The notes: generated by a model not told the origin, from the sequence alone. DNA of 64,000 nucleotides from JANQPD01 sp963715655 (GCA_963715655.1 OY970262.1:1984001-2048000), one strand, 5' to 3'. Counted from the first letter of the stretch, positions 28,080-37,097 are shown. Numbers and translations are program-made.

Positions 28080-28730
28080 CTAAATCAAATTTTTATACGT
28101 TTTTGAAATTGGAATTAAGTCTTCTTTAACTTTAAGGTAGTTAGATGTCTTGTGCTCAATGTATTCACGATTTACTACATACGAACGGTGGACACGAATA
28201 AAATTCTCAGGTAATTGCACCTCAAATTCTTTGAGTAGCTTGCGTTGTAAAATTACACCCCTTGTTGTATGAATTTCTATGTAAACACCATCGGCTTTAG
28301 CATATAGTATTTCATTCGAATAGAAGGATTCCACACCCTTATTGCCCCTAATATAAATTTTAGTTGCTTGTCGATGATAAATAATCTCTAAAGCCGCAGA
28401 AATGTCGTTTTCTTTAAAAGGCTTACTAATGTACGCTTGGGGCGATAATCGAGCGGCACATTTTAGCGTTTCACTATCTTGATTTGCAGTCAAAAGGATG
28501 AATGGTTTTTGACGTTCTTTAACCTTTTCAGCAATTTCTAAACCAGTGATTTCACCAGATAAAAAAATATCAATTATGGCAGCATCAAACATCCAATCGG
28601 TTTGTTGCAGAAACTCCTCTCCGCTATAATACACTTTACAAACCCTATAGCCTTTCGAATCTAAAAAGTCGCAAAGATGATTAGCTGCAAAAAATTCATC
28701 TTCAATTATTACAACACCTTTATTGGACAT
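28080..28730 (-). CDS. LytTR-family response regulator
   Basis: 216 residues from the ATG at 28730; an upstream TTG at 28787 adds a tail that lies inside the kinase gene. The receiver domain (1-120) has phosphoacceptor Asp54 in AIIDIFLSG and a Lys in ISKPF. A LytTR DNA-binding domain (about 125-215) follows, with LPENFIRVHRSYVVN, the family's typical core. LytTR regulators bind direct repeats upstream of targets. The gene overlaps the upstream kinase gene by 11 bases, forming an obvious two-component pair. Its expression may be affected by the insertion sequence at the kinase start. Confidence 0.92.
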   Translation of the reverse strand: MSNKGVVIIEDEFFAANHLCDFLDSKGYRVCKVYYSGEEFLQQTDWMFDAAIIDIFLSGEITGLEIAEKVKERQKPFILLTANQDSETLKCAARLSPQAYISKPFKENDISAALEIIYHRQATKIYIRGNKGVESFYSNEILYAKADGVYIEIHTTRGVILQRKLLKEFEVQLPENFIRVHRSYVVNREYIEHKTSNYLKVKEDLIPISKTYKNLI

Positions 28731-30366
28731 GAAATTTAAATTGATAGGTTCCTTTGTGATGATCAAAAGTAAAACTTGTTCCACCAACCCGTTCTACCAA
28801 GCCAATAATTAGTTTACTTCCAATTCCTTGCGATGAGTTTGCTTCTCTTCCAGGGCCATCACTATACATAAAAATATAATGTTCCTTTTCGGGCCTAATG
28901 TTTATTTCTGCCTTTCGAGTAGGCCCAGGTTTATGCTCAAGCGTGTTGGCAAGCATTTCATTCAATATTAGTCCAAAGTATACAATGCGCTCACCACCAA
29001 TAGATATTGCTGCAATACTTTTTTTAATCTTTATACCTGATTCGGAAATACTTTCGTATGAGGCTATAATATCACTGAAATACTCAATAGCAGGAACTAA
29101 TTGGTCGTGAATGTGCGTAGTAAGATATTGATGAAGCGCACTTACGGTGTGTATTTTCCCTTTCATACGGTTAAGAATATCTTTTTCGCTCGTATCCCTT
29201 TTGGTATATTCAAGCATGGAAATCACCATCTGTAAATTATTTTTTATACGGTGATTACTCTCTACCATCAACATTTGATAATTATTGTTGGCTACTTTCA
29301 CAGACTGCTTTAATCCCCGTTCTCTAAACAACAAAAAAGCGATAATTAAAACACTAATAGCTAGGATAACGATAAAAACAAATAAGGCTTTTCTGCGACC
29401 CTTTTCTGCTTCTAATTTCTTTTCTTTTTCCATGGCTACTTGAGCAGAGGATTCGGCCTCCAGATGGTATTTTTCGTTATCTAATAGCACGCGCAACGTT
29501 CCCATTCGGTTAGTATTAATGCGTTCTAAAACATTTGACCGATTGGTTTCAGATAACCATTTCCATTTATAATGAGCCGTTGAATCTCCTGTCTTTGAGG
29601 CATCAAACGCTAATAAATCATAGAGGTCAACTTTAATTCTATCCCAATTTTTTTGATTGGTCAAATCAAGTAATAAATTGGCTAGCGAGTCTTTTTCGTT
29701 TGTTTGATTCAATAGGATATAGTTTCTGTACAATAGTAAAAGTGAGTTGATATATCCTAGGGTATCATGCGCCTGCTCATAGTTGCTGGAGGCTTGCAGT
29801 AGTTGGGATACAGACTTTTCATATTCCTTTCTCTTGATATATAAAAAACCTAGTTCATTTAGCAGTCCTGCTTTTTCAGTGGTAAGTCTTTCTGTTTTAG
29901 CTAATGCCAATGCTTTTTGGAGAAAGCTAGCAACAGAATCAAGCATATTTTCATCAGGAAGCTCATTCGTTGATTCATTTTCCTGATACAGTGCTGCCAT
30001 ACGTCCCAATTTCCGCACCTCTAGCTTAGGAAACTTGTCAGTACCCGTAAGTGCATGGAGTATTTCTAAGCCCACTTGGAAATCACGTGTTTTACGCATC
30101 AACTCAGCCATGCTAATTCGAACGTCCATGTACTCATACTCCAAATCCTTTGATTTGGCTAAATCAGCCGCCTTTTGCCATTGATCGGCTGCCTCGGCAT
30201 ACAATAGGGCAGACTCATACTGCTTAGCAGATTGAATATACTGGTTTAGTAAAACCTTATCCTTAAATTGAGCATTAAGCCAAACTGGTGCTGCTAAGAA
30301 TATTATTGTAAATAAATATATAGAGGTCAGTATATAATTACCTATATTTAGGTTCAATAAAATCAA
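28720..30366 (-). CDS. TPR sensor histidine kinase (HisKA_2 type), start displaced by IS
   Basis: 548 residues as it now reads. Hydrophobic signal segment, TPR-like helices (about 30-300), one transmembrane helix (about 325-346), then HisKA_2 with phospho-acceptor His372 in ESNHRIKNN, and an ATPase domain (NEMLANTLEHK). The current 5' end is anomalous: the only in-frame start is TTG at 30366, which lies inside the left end of the IS1595 element. Codons from 30320 downward are native. Removing the element and one 8-base duplication restores a GTG start at 31295 and the signal peptide MKVYLFTIIFLAAP. The gene is therefore interrupted after its second or third codon but stays in frame. Whether it is still expressed is not evident. 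Confidence 0.85.
   Translation of the reverse strand: MILLNLNIGNYILTSIYLFTIIFLAAPVWLNAQFKDKVLLNQYIQSAKQYESALLYAEAADQWQKAADLAKSKDLEYEYMDVRISMAELMRKTRDFQVGLEILHALTGTDKFPKLEVRKLGRMAALYQENESTNELPDENMLDSVASFLQKALALAKTERLTTEKAGLLNELGFLYIKRKEYEKSVSQLLQASSNYEQAHDTLGYINSLLLLYRNYILLNQTNEKDSLANLLLDLTNQKNWDRIKVDLYDLLAFDASKTGDSTAHYKWKWLSETNRSNVLERINTNRMGTLRVLLDNEKYHLEAESSAQVAMEKEKKLEAEKGRRKALFVFIVILAISVLIIAFLLFRERGLKQSVKVANNNYQMLMVESNHRIKNNLQMVISMLEYTKRDTSEKDILNRMKGKIHTVSALHQYLTTHIHDQLVPAIEYFSDIIASYESISESGIKIKKSIAAISIGGERIVYFGLILNEMLANTLEHKPGPTRKAEINIRPEKEHYIFMYSDGPGREANSSQGIGSKLIIGLVERVGGTSFTFDHHKGTYQFKFHVQ
30313..30320. repeat. left target-site duplication TAAATATA
   Basis: TAAATATA directly precedes the left terminal repeat of the IS and is identical to 31281-31288. 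Eight bases is the length characteristic of the IS1595 family. Confidence 0.85.
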
Positions 30367-31280
30367 CGGTTAAATGGATATTTTCAAAGGCCAAAACCTC
30401 CTAGAGTTTAATGATCGGTTTAAAACGGACTTAGATTGCAAAGCATATTTGGCTTCAATTAAATGGAAACACGGCTATCAATGCTTAAAGTGTGACCATA
30501 AATTGGCTCAACAACGCAAGGACTTTTCACGCATTTGTAATATTTGCAGTCATATAGAATCCGCTCCAGCAAACACCCTCTTTCACAAAGTAAAATTTGG
30601 TTTACGCAAAGCGTTCTTCATCTGCTTTGAAATGGCCACTACAACCAAAAGTTTATCAGCTAGTTATATGTCTGTTAGATATGGTGTTACAGAGAAAACG
30701 GCTAGGCTATTTATGCATAAAGTAAGAGAAGCCATGAAAAGCAGTGGAAAGCATCCCATGGATGGCACTGTGCATGTAGATGAATTTGTGCTAGGTGGAC
30801 ACGAGAAAGGTAACATAGGGCGCAGCTACAATATGAAGAAAAAGAAAGCTTCAATTGCTGTCCAGCTGACCGATGAAGGCAAAGTTAAACGTGTGTATAG
30901 CAATCGCATAGAAGATTTTTCAGCACGTTCCTTACAATATGTGTTCAACAACCACATCAGTAGAGAAGCAGATGTGTTTACCGACAATTGGAGAGGATAT
31001 AAGCCAATAGCCAGAGCTTTTAAGATAACTCAAATACCAAGTGATGGAGGCTTGAATTTTAAGGCTTTACATACCATCATACATCAAATAAAATCATGGA
31101 TTAGAACCACTTATTCTTGGGTAAGTGAAAAGCATTTAAACCGATATTTTAACGAGTTCTGTTATAGAATAAATCGTTCTCAAAACAAGCATACCATTTT
31201 CAATAATTTGATAACAAAGATGGTAGGTAATCCAAAAGTTTATCAATCGCAAATTATGAGTAAGTAACTACTGACCTCTA
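30321..31280 (+). mobile_element. complete IS1595-family insertion sequence, 960 bp
   Basis: Terminal inverted repeats TAGAGGTCAGTA are identical at 30321-30332 and 31269-31280 (the latter inverted), with weaker similarity for another nine bases. The flanking 8-bp direct repeats are perfect. One intact transposase gene fills the interior. Intact gene, perfect repeats and perfect target duplication together indicate a recent insertion. Confidence 0.92.
30374..31267 (+). CDS. IS1595-family (ISXO2-like) transposase
   Basis: 297 residues. The N-terminus has a zinc-ribbon (CLKC at about 35-38 and CNIC at about 55-58) and an HTH region. The DDE-type catalytic core begins near residue 130 with VHVDEFVLGGHEKG, continues with the second Asp in VFTDNWRGYKP, and ends with HLNRYFNEFCYRINR, the characteristic C-terminal motif of ISXO2-like transposases. 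It starts 53 bases inside the left inverted repeat and stops just before the right one. The frame is intact, so the element may be active. Confidence 0.93.
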   Translation: MDIFKGQNLLEFNDRFKTDLDCKAYLASIKWKHGYQCLKCDHKLAQQRKDFSRICNICSHIESAPANTLFHKVKFGLRKAFFICFEMATTTKSLSASYMSVRYGVTEKTARLFMHKVREAMKSSGKHPMDGTVHVDEFVLGGHEKGNIGRSYNMKKKKASIAVQLTDEGKVKRVYSNRIEDFSARSLQYVFNNHISREADVFTDNWRGYKPIARAFKITQIPSDGGLNFKALHTIIHQIKSWIRTTYSWVSEKHLNRYFNEFCYRINRSQNKHTIFNNLITKMVGNPKVYQSQIMSK

Positions 31281-31288
31281 TAAATATA
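31281..31288. repeat. right target-site duplication TAAATATA
   Basis: This is an exact copy of 30313-30320, immediately outside the right terminal repeat. Confidence 0.85.
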
Positions 31289-31630
31289 CTTTCACTATTT
31301 AGTATTCAGGCGATTTGTAAAACTCTTACTTACTAAAAACGGTGCTATTTGATTCTTATACATATTTATCAAATGTAGTTTTTGTGATAGATTTAATAAT
31401 AAACATACTATTAAACAACTTACTTATCGGTAATTTGACCACAAAATTTGTTTTGGCTATAAATTAGCTTAGCTGTCAAAATATTGAACATTGCGCTGTT
31501 ACGAGTTTGAATTGTATATAATGTACTATCCTCTAAAACAATTTATTCCGATAATTTATATTATGTAAAATAGAATGTTTCAAATTAAAGGGAACAATGT
31601 GTTCCCTTTAATTTTTTAATCTCTACTGCC
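31289..31630. other. severed upstream region of the histidine kinase gene
   Basis: 342 AT-rich bases. On the minus strand the first seven bases (31289-31295) read GTG AAA G and are the displaced beginning of the kinase gene, preceded by an in-frame TAA. The rest should contain the original kinase promoter, now about 960 bases away from the coding body. A hairpin at 31584-31612 belongs to the neighbouring TPR gene. Confidence 0.6.
31584..31612. terminator. hairpin terminator downstream of TPR gene
   Basis: ATTAAAGGGAACA (31584-31596) and TGTTCCCTTTAAT (31600-31612) form a perfect 13-bp stem with a 3-base loop, 18 bases after the stop of the minus-strand TPR gene. T-rich sequence follows on the plus strand as well. 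Confidence 0.7.
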
Positions 31631-32953
31631 CTAAGGCATACTCTGAATTTTCTTAGTAGTTTCCAACGCCTTATCGCTCATTTTTAACGTTCTGTAAATT
31701 TCAGCTAACGCTAACAAGGTGTTTTTATCTTCCGGTGCTGCTTCACTTGCCTTTTCAAAATAAGGCAACGCCTTCTTAAACATATCTTGCTGCTCTTTTT
31801 TAGCCGCATCATACTTTGCTTTTGCATTTAGGGGCAATTCATTCATTCTTTCTGTTACCGCTTTTGCTTTATCGTAATATACCAAACCATGCATGTATAA
31901 AGCATCTGTATAAGTACTATCCAGTTCAATTGCTTTGCTATAAGATGGCAACGCTTCATCCGGCTTGCTCATTTGTGTATGCAAAATAATTCCCTTGTTG
32001 TAATAATAAATCTTAGATTTTGGGTCGTTAGGATTTTGCTTTATCGCTTCATCTAAATTTACCAATGCCTTATCATACTGCTTACTTCTAATGTAAATAT
32101 CTAATTCTGTGGTAAGTAAGGCTGGATTTTCTGGAAAAGCTTTTCTACCTTTTGTAACATACTCTGTATAGGTAGCTGTATCTCCTGCACGCATACTAGT
32201 ACCGGCAATAGCAATGTAATAGTTGGGGCGCAAATCATTGGGAATTACCTGAGGATCTTTATAGGCTCCGGCTGCAACATACTGATCCATAAGGGTTTTA
32301 TTCGGAAATCCCACTACATCACCTGTTTCTGCGTCTGTCGCTTTATACTCAAAACCACGGTAACCAAGCTCAATCAACTCTTTGTTTAGTTCTACTGCCT
32401 TATTATACATTTCTGCATTTTGCGCCATTAAAGCAGCGTTGTATAAATTGCTAGTATCGGTTTGGTTTACACCATCCATTTTCTTCAATTCATAGGTTTT
32501 CAAAAATGATTTGTACGCTTGAGCATACTCATTTTTAGAACTTTGCGTAATACCTTGGTTTGCATACGAAGCCGCCAAGGTTCCCATTAAAGCTTTAGAG
32601 TCATCTAAATACTTTTCCTTACCTAGTTCTTTTTCATATTTAATGCTACGTAAAATACTTTTCTCCGCTTTTTCCAAAGCTAAAGGGTCAAGGCCTTGTA
32701 TGGCAGCATCGTTACTGGTAGCCACCGCTAAGTTAATTTTACCATTAAAATAAAGGAATTTTCGCATATCCTTATACCCTACTTCTGCTTCTGGCTTAGC
32801 ATTTACAATAGCTGCGGCTTCATCAATATATTTTTTCGCAGCTGGTAAATCTTGATTTCTATCGGCAATAATGGCGCTACTAATAATAGGGCCTTCTTGC
32901 GCCATAGTACTTAGTGCGGTGGCCATTGCCAAAAACATTAAAACTCTCTTCAT
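31631..32953 (-). CDS. secreted tetratricopeptide repeat protein
   Basis: 440 residues with a signal peptide (MKRVLMFLAMATALSTMAQ). TPR motifs are spread through the chain: about 125-160 (YAQAYKSFLKTYELK), 165-200 (YNKAVELNKELIELGYRG), 285-325 (YDKALVNLDEAIKQNPNDPK), 330-365 (PDEALPSYSKAIELDSTY) and 405-435 (FEKASEAAPEDK). It is likely a periplasmic or envelope-associated scaffold, as in other Bacteroidota. A single gene with its own terminator; no partner is visible. Confidence 0.88.
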   Translation of the reverse strand: MKRVLMFLAMATALSTMAQEGPIISSAIIADRNQDLPAAKKYIDEAAAIVNAKPEAEVGYKDMRKFLYFNGKINLAVATSNDAAIQGLDPLALEKAEKSILRSIKYEKELGKEKYLDDSKALMGTLAASYANQGITQSSKNEYAQAYKSFLKTYELKKMDGVNQTDTSNLYNAALMAQNAEMYNKAVELNKELIELGYRGFEYKATDAETGDVVGFPNKTLMDQYVAAGAYKDPQVIPNDLRPNYYIAIAGTSMRAGDTATYTEYVTKGRKAFPENPALLTTELDIYIRSKQYDKALVNLDEAIKQNPNDPKSKIYYYNKGIILHTQMSKPDEALPSYSKAIELDSTYTDALYMHGLVYYDKAKAVTERMNELPLNAKAKYDAAKKEQQDMFKKALPYFEKASEAAPEDKNTLLALAEIYRTLKMSDKALETTKKIQSMP

Positions 32954-33196
32954 GTGTGTGTGTAATTAAAATAATCTTAAAAATTGGTTCACTTTGCCTT
33001 TCGGCAGATGTTGGCTTTGATAAGCAAAACATACATCGGCTGCAAAGCTAAAAATATATGTACGCAACTTAAACCATAAATATGCCAAAATGTGTAATTA
33101 ATCTTATTAGATAAAGTTTTCCGTAAAAGTTGCTTTTGCAATAAACTTTAATAGTACATGCAAGTTAACTTAGCAATAAATTTAAAAATAGTTCAT

Positions 33197-33496
33197 ATGA
33201 AATGGGACATACAAACCGTAGGATTTACAGCCACTGAAGAATTACAGGAATATGTAAAAGGAAAAGTATCGCATTTAAGTAAATTTTACGATCAAATTGT
33301 AGGCGCTGAAGTGTACTTAAAACTTATAAATGATGACAAAGGAGATAATAAAGTTGCCGATATTAAGCTTAATATTCCGGGAAATGACATTATTGCCACT
33401 TCACAAAGCGAAAAATTTGAAGGTAGTATTAATGAAAGTTGTGATAAGCTAAAACGCCAAATCGAAAAACTGAAAACCAAAATGAGTGTGCGTTAA
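33197..33496 (+). CDS. hpf: ribosome hibernation-promoting factor, short HPF/YfiA type
   Basis: 99 residues from the ATG at 33197, where family-like sequence begins (MKWDIQTVGFTATEELQEYV). An earlier ATG at 33158 adds 13 residues without similarity. The beta-alpha-beta-beta-beta-alpha fold is visible in the strand EVYLKL and the final basic helix (KLKRQIEKLKTK). Short HPF proteins bind the small-subunit decoding region in stationary phase. It has an excellent terminator directly downstream and is monocistronic. Confidence 0.88.
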   Translation: MKWDIQTVGFTATEELQEYVKGKVSHLSKFYDQIVGAEVYLKLINDDKGDNKVADIKLNIPGNDIIATSQSEKFEGSINESCDKLKRQIEKLKTKMSVR

Positions 33497-33516
33497 GCTA
33501 GCCATTAATAATATTG

Positions 33517-33551
33517 AAAAGCGAATGTCTAAAAGCATTCGCTTTTTTTTT
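33517..33551 (+). terminator. strong intrinsic terminator after hpf
   Basis: AAAAGCGAATG (33517-33527) pairs with CATTCGCTTTT (33536-33546) over an 8-base loop and runs into a nine-T tract. This is the best terminator in the window. Confidence 0.88.
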
Positions 33552-33554
33552 GCA

Positions 33555-34973
33555 CTATAATCTATACGCTTTTTTTGCGGGATTTATAAACTCTTGCTGT
33601 GCTAAAGCTTCAATAGCAGCTAAGGTTTCATCGATTGTAAGGGCGTGAATATATACTACTGCTCTACCCTGCCCATCAATAAAACTGTAATAATGCGCTA
33701 CAGTACTATCTAAAACTGGCATTTTAAACAGAGTGCCAAATTGTTTTAGATTTTTATGTTGGTTAAAATTACTTATTATAAAAAGGGTGCGCTTTCCGTT
33801 TTTAAGTTCTAGCTGTGCATCTTCACTACTCAAAGGTGTGTATAGCCAGTAGCCAGAAATTTTAAACTGTTTTCGAATAGCTCTAGTATATTGTTCTTCA
33901 TCCCCTGCACCTTCCCTGTCTATAATCAAACTTAAATTATTAAATAGGCTGCTATATTTATAGATGGATGTAGGAAAGGTTTTTCCAAATATTTTGATTG
34001 CCTGCGCCACAAATAAGCTGTCCATCATTTTATGCCCCTCTAAATATTGCTTAGTTAAGGGGTAAATTGCTTTGGCAAAGCCATTTATTTCCTCATTGGC
34101 ATACCAATTTTGAGCCGGCAGCTTACCTGTTAATTGTTCCATAAACCAACCATTTCCTGTTACAGTGGCCATGGCCTCGTCAAAAAAATTATAAGCCAGT
34201 CCTGCATATTCATTACTACTCTGTATAAACCATCTATCTATATTATTTTGAATAACAGAATTTTGTGCGGCAAATAAGCTATGCGCCAGTTCATGAATAG
34301 CCACACCTACCAAACCTGTATCAGTGGCATAATCTTCAAACACCCCAACAATGAGTACATTACCGTGTGGTGTAGCAGTACTAGAACCCATTTTACCAGG
34401 CATGGGATATAAAACAATTTCAAAAGTGGCTGAATCGTTGTAACCGCTGCGGTAAAAAGGCTTTAATTGAGAAAAGTATCGCTCCATAATGGGCTTATAC
34501 TGATTAAAAAATGCTACGTGATGCGTTAGATTTGAGGCGTCATTTTGCAATACAATTTTTTGATAAAATGGAATGCACGCTTCTAATAAAGAAATAAGTT
34601 CTTCTTGCTCTGCAACGGGTAGCAAACCTATGGTGCGCGATTTAAAGTCATTTAAATCCTTACTATAAGCGGCTTGAATCATTAGCAAATCCCAAACATA
34701 GCTAGAAGCAAATCTGCCTTCAGGCAAATTGCGCCAATTTAAGTTTGCACCCGTTTGTAAGGTGTTTAAGCGATTACCAAGCGCTTGTAATGTTTCATTG
34801 TAATGCTCACTGTTTTCAATGGTATCCTTAAACGTGCGTGAGTGTGCCATTGCGCCATCTACAACGCTTAAAAAATTAAGGCGTGCTACAATGTCGTTTG
34901 TAGTAACATTAAATTTTACAGCATGCAGCTGTGTAAGTAAACAAACACCTAATAGAAATAAAAAACGCTTCAT
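33555..34973 (-). CDS. putative secreted zinc metallopeptidase
   Basis: 472 residues with an N-terminal signal (MKRFLFLLGVCLLTQLHA). The only recognisable catalytic element is HELAH at about residues 228-232, within VGVAIHELAHSLFAAQ, and a candidate third ligand Glu in FFDEAMATVTG about 35 residues further on. That combination suits a gluzincin-type protease. Before the site lies a strand GNVLIVGVFED that could form the active-site edge. I cannot place it in a named family. It may be periplasmic or surface-exposed and stands alone on its strand. Confidence 0.65.
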   Translation of the reverse strand: MKRFLFLLGVCLLTQLHAVKFNVTTNDIVARLNFLSVVDGAMAHSRTFKDTIENSEHYNETLQALGNRLNTLQTGANLNWRNLPEGRFASSYVWDLLMIQAAYSKDLNDFKSRTIGLLPVAEQEELISLLEACIPFYQKIVLQNDASNLTHHVAFFNQYKPIMERYFSQLKPFYRSGYNDSATFEIVLYPMPGKMGSSTATPHGNVLIVGVFEDYATDTGLVGVAIHELAHSLFAAQNSVIQNNIDRWFIQSSNEYAGLAYNFFDEAMATVTGNGWFMEQLTGKLPAQNWYANEEINGFAKAIYPLTKQYLEGHKMMDSLFVAQAIKIFGKTFPTSIYKYSSLFNNLSLIIDREGAGDEEQYTRAIRKQFKISGYWLYTPLSSEDAQLELKNGKRTLFIISNFNQHKNLKQFGTLFKMPVLDSTVAHYYSFIDGQGRAVVYIHALTIDETLAAIEALAQQEFINPAKKAYRL

Positions 34974-35086
34974 ACTAGTTAAAATATTGTGCCGTTAAAG
35001 GTGTTTAAAATAACGACACCAAATCCTTAAAAAGCTGTTAAAGTACTGAATCTGTCCTCAGTATGTCCGTAAACTATATCTAATGG

Positions 35087-35296
35087 CTACGCTTTTTTGA
35101 AGTACTGTGTTTTGAGAACTATTTGGCTTTTGCCGATGCGCACTTCTACTTCATTAGGATCATCGGTTAGGCGAATATTCTTGATTTTCTCCCCTTTTTT
35201 AAGTTTAATATTACTGCCTTTTACATCTAAGGTTTTAGTAGCAATCACGCTATCCCCTTCCTCTAAAAGGTTTCCAACGGCATCTTTTACTTCCAT
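35087..35296 (-). CDS. PhnA/YjdM C-terminal-domain protein
   Basis: 69 residues, VKDAVGNLLEEGDSVIATKT followed by LKKGEKIKNIRLTDD and VLKTQYFKKA. This is the whole C-terminal SH3-like domain of PhnA/YjdM proteins, without the N-terminal zinc ribbon. Despite the historical name, no phosphonate genes are present here and a role in phosphonate use should not be assumed. The gene is followed on the plus strand by repeat array 2. Confidence 0.82.
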   Translation of the reverse strand: MEVKDAVGNLLEEGDSVIATKTLDVKGSNIKLKKGEKIKNIRLTDDPNEVEVRIGKSQIVLKTQYFKKA

Positions 35297-35394
35297 GGTG
35301 TTTTTATTTTAAGCAAAGGTGCAAAGGTTTGCTATAATGAAACGCTGTTTTTAAGTTCATTTCGCGTAAAGTCTTAAAAAAAAACGGTAACAGC

Positions 35395-36106
35395 AGGTTG
35401 CCACAGATTACACTAATAACACAGATTTTAGCGGCAATTCTCTTGCGCTTACTATGTGTCTATGTGGTAAAAAAGTACTTCGCGCAAAGCCGCAAAAAGG
35501 TAGCGCAAAGTAGCGGCAAAAGTGTTTAGCCACGGATTATACTGATAGCACAGATTACACGGACAACACAGATTTAAGTGGCATTTCTCGTGCGCTTACT
35601 ATGTGTCTAAGTGGTAAAAAAAGTTCAACACATAGAAACATAGAACACATAGGAAAGCACACTAGCCAACCAATAAAATCACACTATACCCTCCTATTCT
35701 CTCTTGCGCTTACTATGTGTCTATGTGGTAAAAAAGCATTTCGCGCAAAGTCGCAAAAAGGTAGCGCAAAGTAGCGGCAAAAGTGTTTAGCCACGGATTA
35801 CACTGACAACACCGATTTTAGCAGCAATTCTCTTGCGCTTACTATGTGTCTATGTGGTTAAAAAAAGTTCAACAAATAGAAACATAGAACACATAGGAAA
35901 GTACACCAGCCAACCAATAAAGTCACACTATACCTCCTCATTCTCTCTTGCGCTTACTATGTGTCTATGTGGTAAAAAAGCATTTCGCGCAAAGTCGCAA
36001 AGAAAAAAGCGCAAAGTAGCGGCAAAAGTGTTTAGCCACGGATTACACTTACAACACCGATTTTAGCAGCAATTCTCCTGCGCTTACTATGTGTCTATGT
36101 GGTAAA
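35395..36106. repeat. modular tandem-repeat array 2, inverted relative to array 1
   Basis: The 30-base linker of array 1 appears here as its reverse complement at 35439, 35586, 35700, 35829, 35944 and 36074 (intervals 147, 114, 129, 115, 130). The same A and B modules alternate between copies: A-type with gcggcaaaagtgtttagcc, B-type with aacacataggaaagcac. The 712-base block separates the PhnA-like and J-domain genes and contains no convincing gene. Confidence 0.85.
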
Positions 36107-36170
36107 AAGGAATTACTTATAGAATAACCACACTGAGTTTTGCCTTAATATTTTATTTAATTTCAATGGC

Positions 36171-37097
36171 TTAATGCACTACCCTTTGCTCACACAATGC
36201 GCTAATCTCTTTAAAATCAGTTGAATTTTTAAAAACAAACCACGTAAAACTGTTATTCTGAATATTTTCTAAAATAAAGGTGTCAGAAAAATAAATGTTA
36301 CTCATTCCTTCAATTCCAAACTTTTTAAAAGTTTCGCGTGCCATGTTCATTGCTAAAACTTTACGTTCTTCAAAACCTAAATGTGTCCACTTTTCTTCAT
36401 TTAAAACCAGTAGTTTATAAATGGTTAAACCAAAATATCGCTGCATGGTACGTGGACTTGGTTGGTGATACAGTAGTTTAAAGTATTCCGGCTGGTCGTC
36501 ATTAAAGCGAATTACAAATTGATCGCCCATTGCTATTGGCATTCCTTCCCCACTACGCATTTCTCCTTTACTTTTCCATACGTAAGCATGATTTCGATAT
36601 ACATCATTCCCATTGGCATACATAAATTCAATGCGCCTAGGAGATACAGAAACCACCGTAGCATAGTGCTCCTTTGGGTTTTGGGCTATAATGAGATAAT
36701 TACGTAAACTAGAAGTAAGGTACCATGCACCCACCATCACTAAAATAGTTACCAACACATAAATAGCACGTATAAATTCTTTGCTTTGTTCTTCCGCTTG
36801 CCTTTTTCGGAACTCTCGCACCCGTTGCCTATATTTTTCCTTGGCTTTTTTCTGCGCAGCTTCACGCATCAAATCTTCAAACTCGTTTTCGGGCGTGTTT
36901 TCCGGGCGCTTAGCGCTTGATCTTGCTGCTCCTGTTAAAAATTCATACGCCTCCAACACTTCCAAAAAATGTTGGCGTGCATCCGGGGCTCGGTTTCTAT
37001 CCGGATGATACTGCATAGCCTTTTTACGGTACGCTCGCTTTATTTGAAGCGCAGAAGCATCGGAGGAAAGTCCTAAAATTTTAAAATAACGTAGCAT
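36171..37097 (-). CDS. J-domain membrane protein
   Basis: 308 residues. The first 60 residues are a J domain: YFKILGLSSDASALQIKRAY, then the diagnostic HPD in QYHPDRNR, which stimulates DnaK-type ATPase. A charged coiled segment rich in Lys/Arg/Glu (about 65-105) leads to one transmembrane helix (about 108-127). A C-terminal domain of about 180 residues has no recognised family. With the J domain at the N-terminus and one helix, it likely recruits Hsp70 to the inner membrane. It differs from classical DnaJ, lacking the Gly/Phe and zinc-finger regions. Confidence 0.85.
   Translation of the reverse strand: MLRYFKILGLSSDASALQIKRAYRKKAMQYHPDRNRAPDARQHFLEVLEAYEFLTGAARSSAKRPENTPENEFEDLMREAAQKKAKEKYRQRVREFRKRQAEEQSKEFIRAIYVLVTILVMVGAWYLTSSLRNYLIIAQNPKEHYATVVSVSPRRIEFMYANGNDVYRNHAYVWKSKGEMRSGEGMPIAMGDQFVIRFNDDQPEYFKLLYHQPSPRTMQRYFGLTIYKLLVLNEEKWTHLGFEERKVLAMNMARETFKKFGIEGMSNIYFSDTFILENIQNNSFTWFVFKNSTDFKEISALCEQRVVH

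Noticed and set aside
31289..31583. RNA gene or attachment site in the gap after the IS
   Set aside because: Only the severed kinase start and an AT-rich upstream sequence are recognisable; no tRNA fold or integrase is present.
35087..35296. Phosphonate metabolism role for the PhnA-like protein
   Set aside because: Only the small C-terminal domain is present and no phn genes occur in the window; the historical name is misleading.
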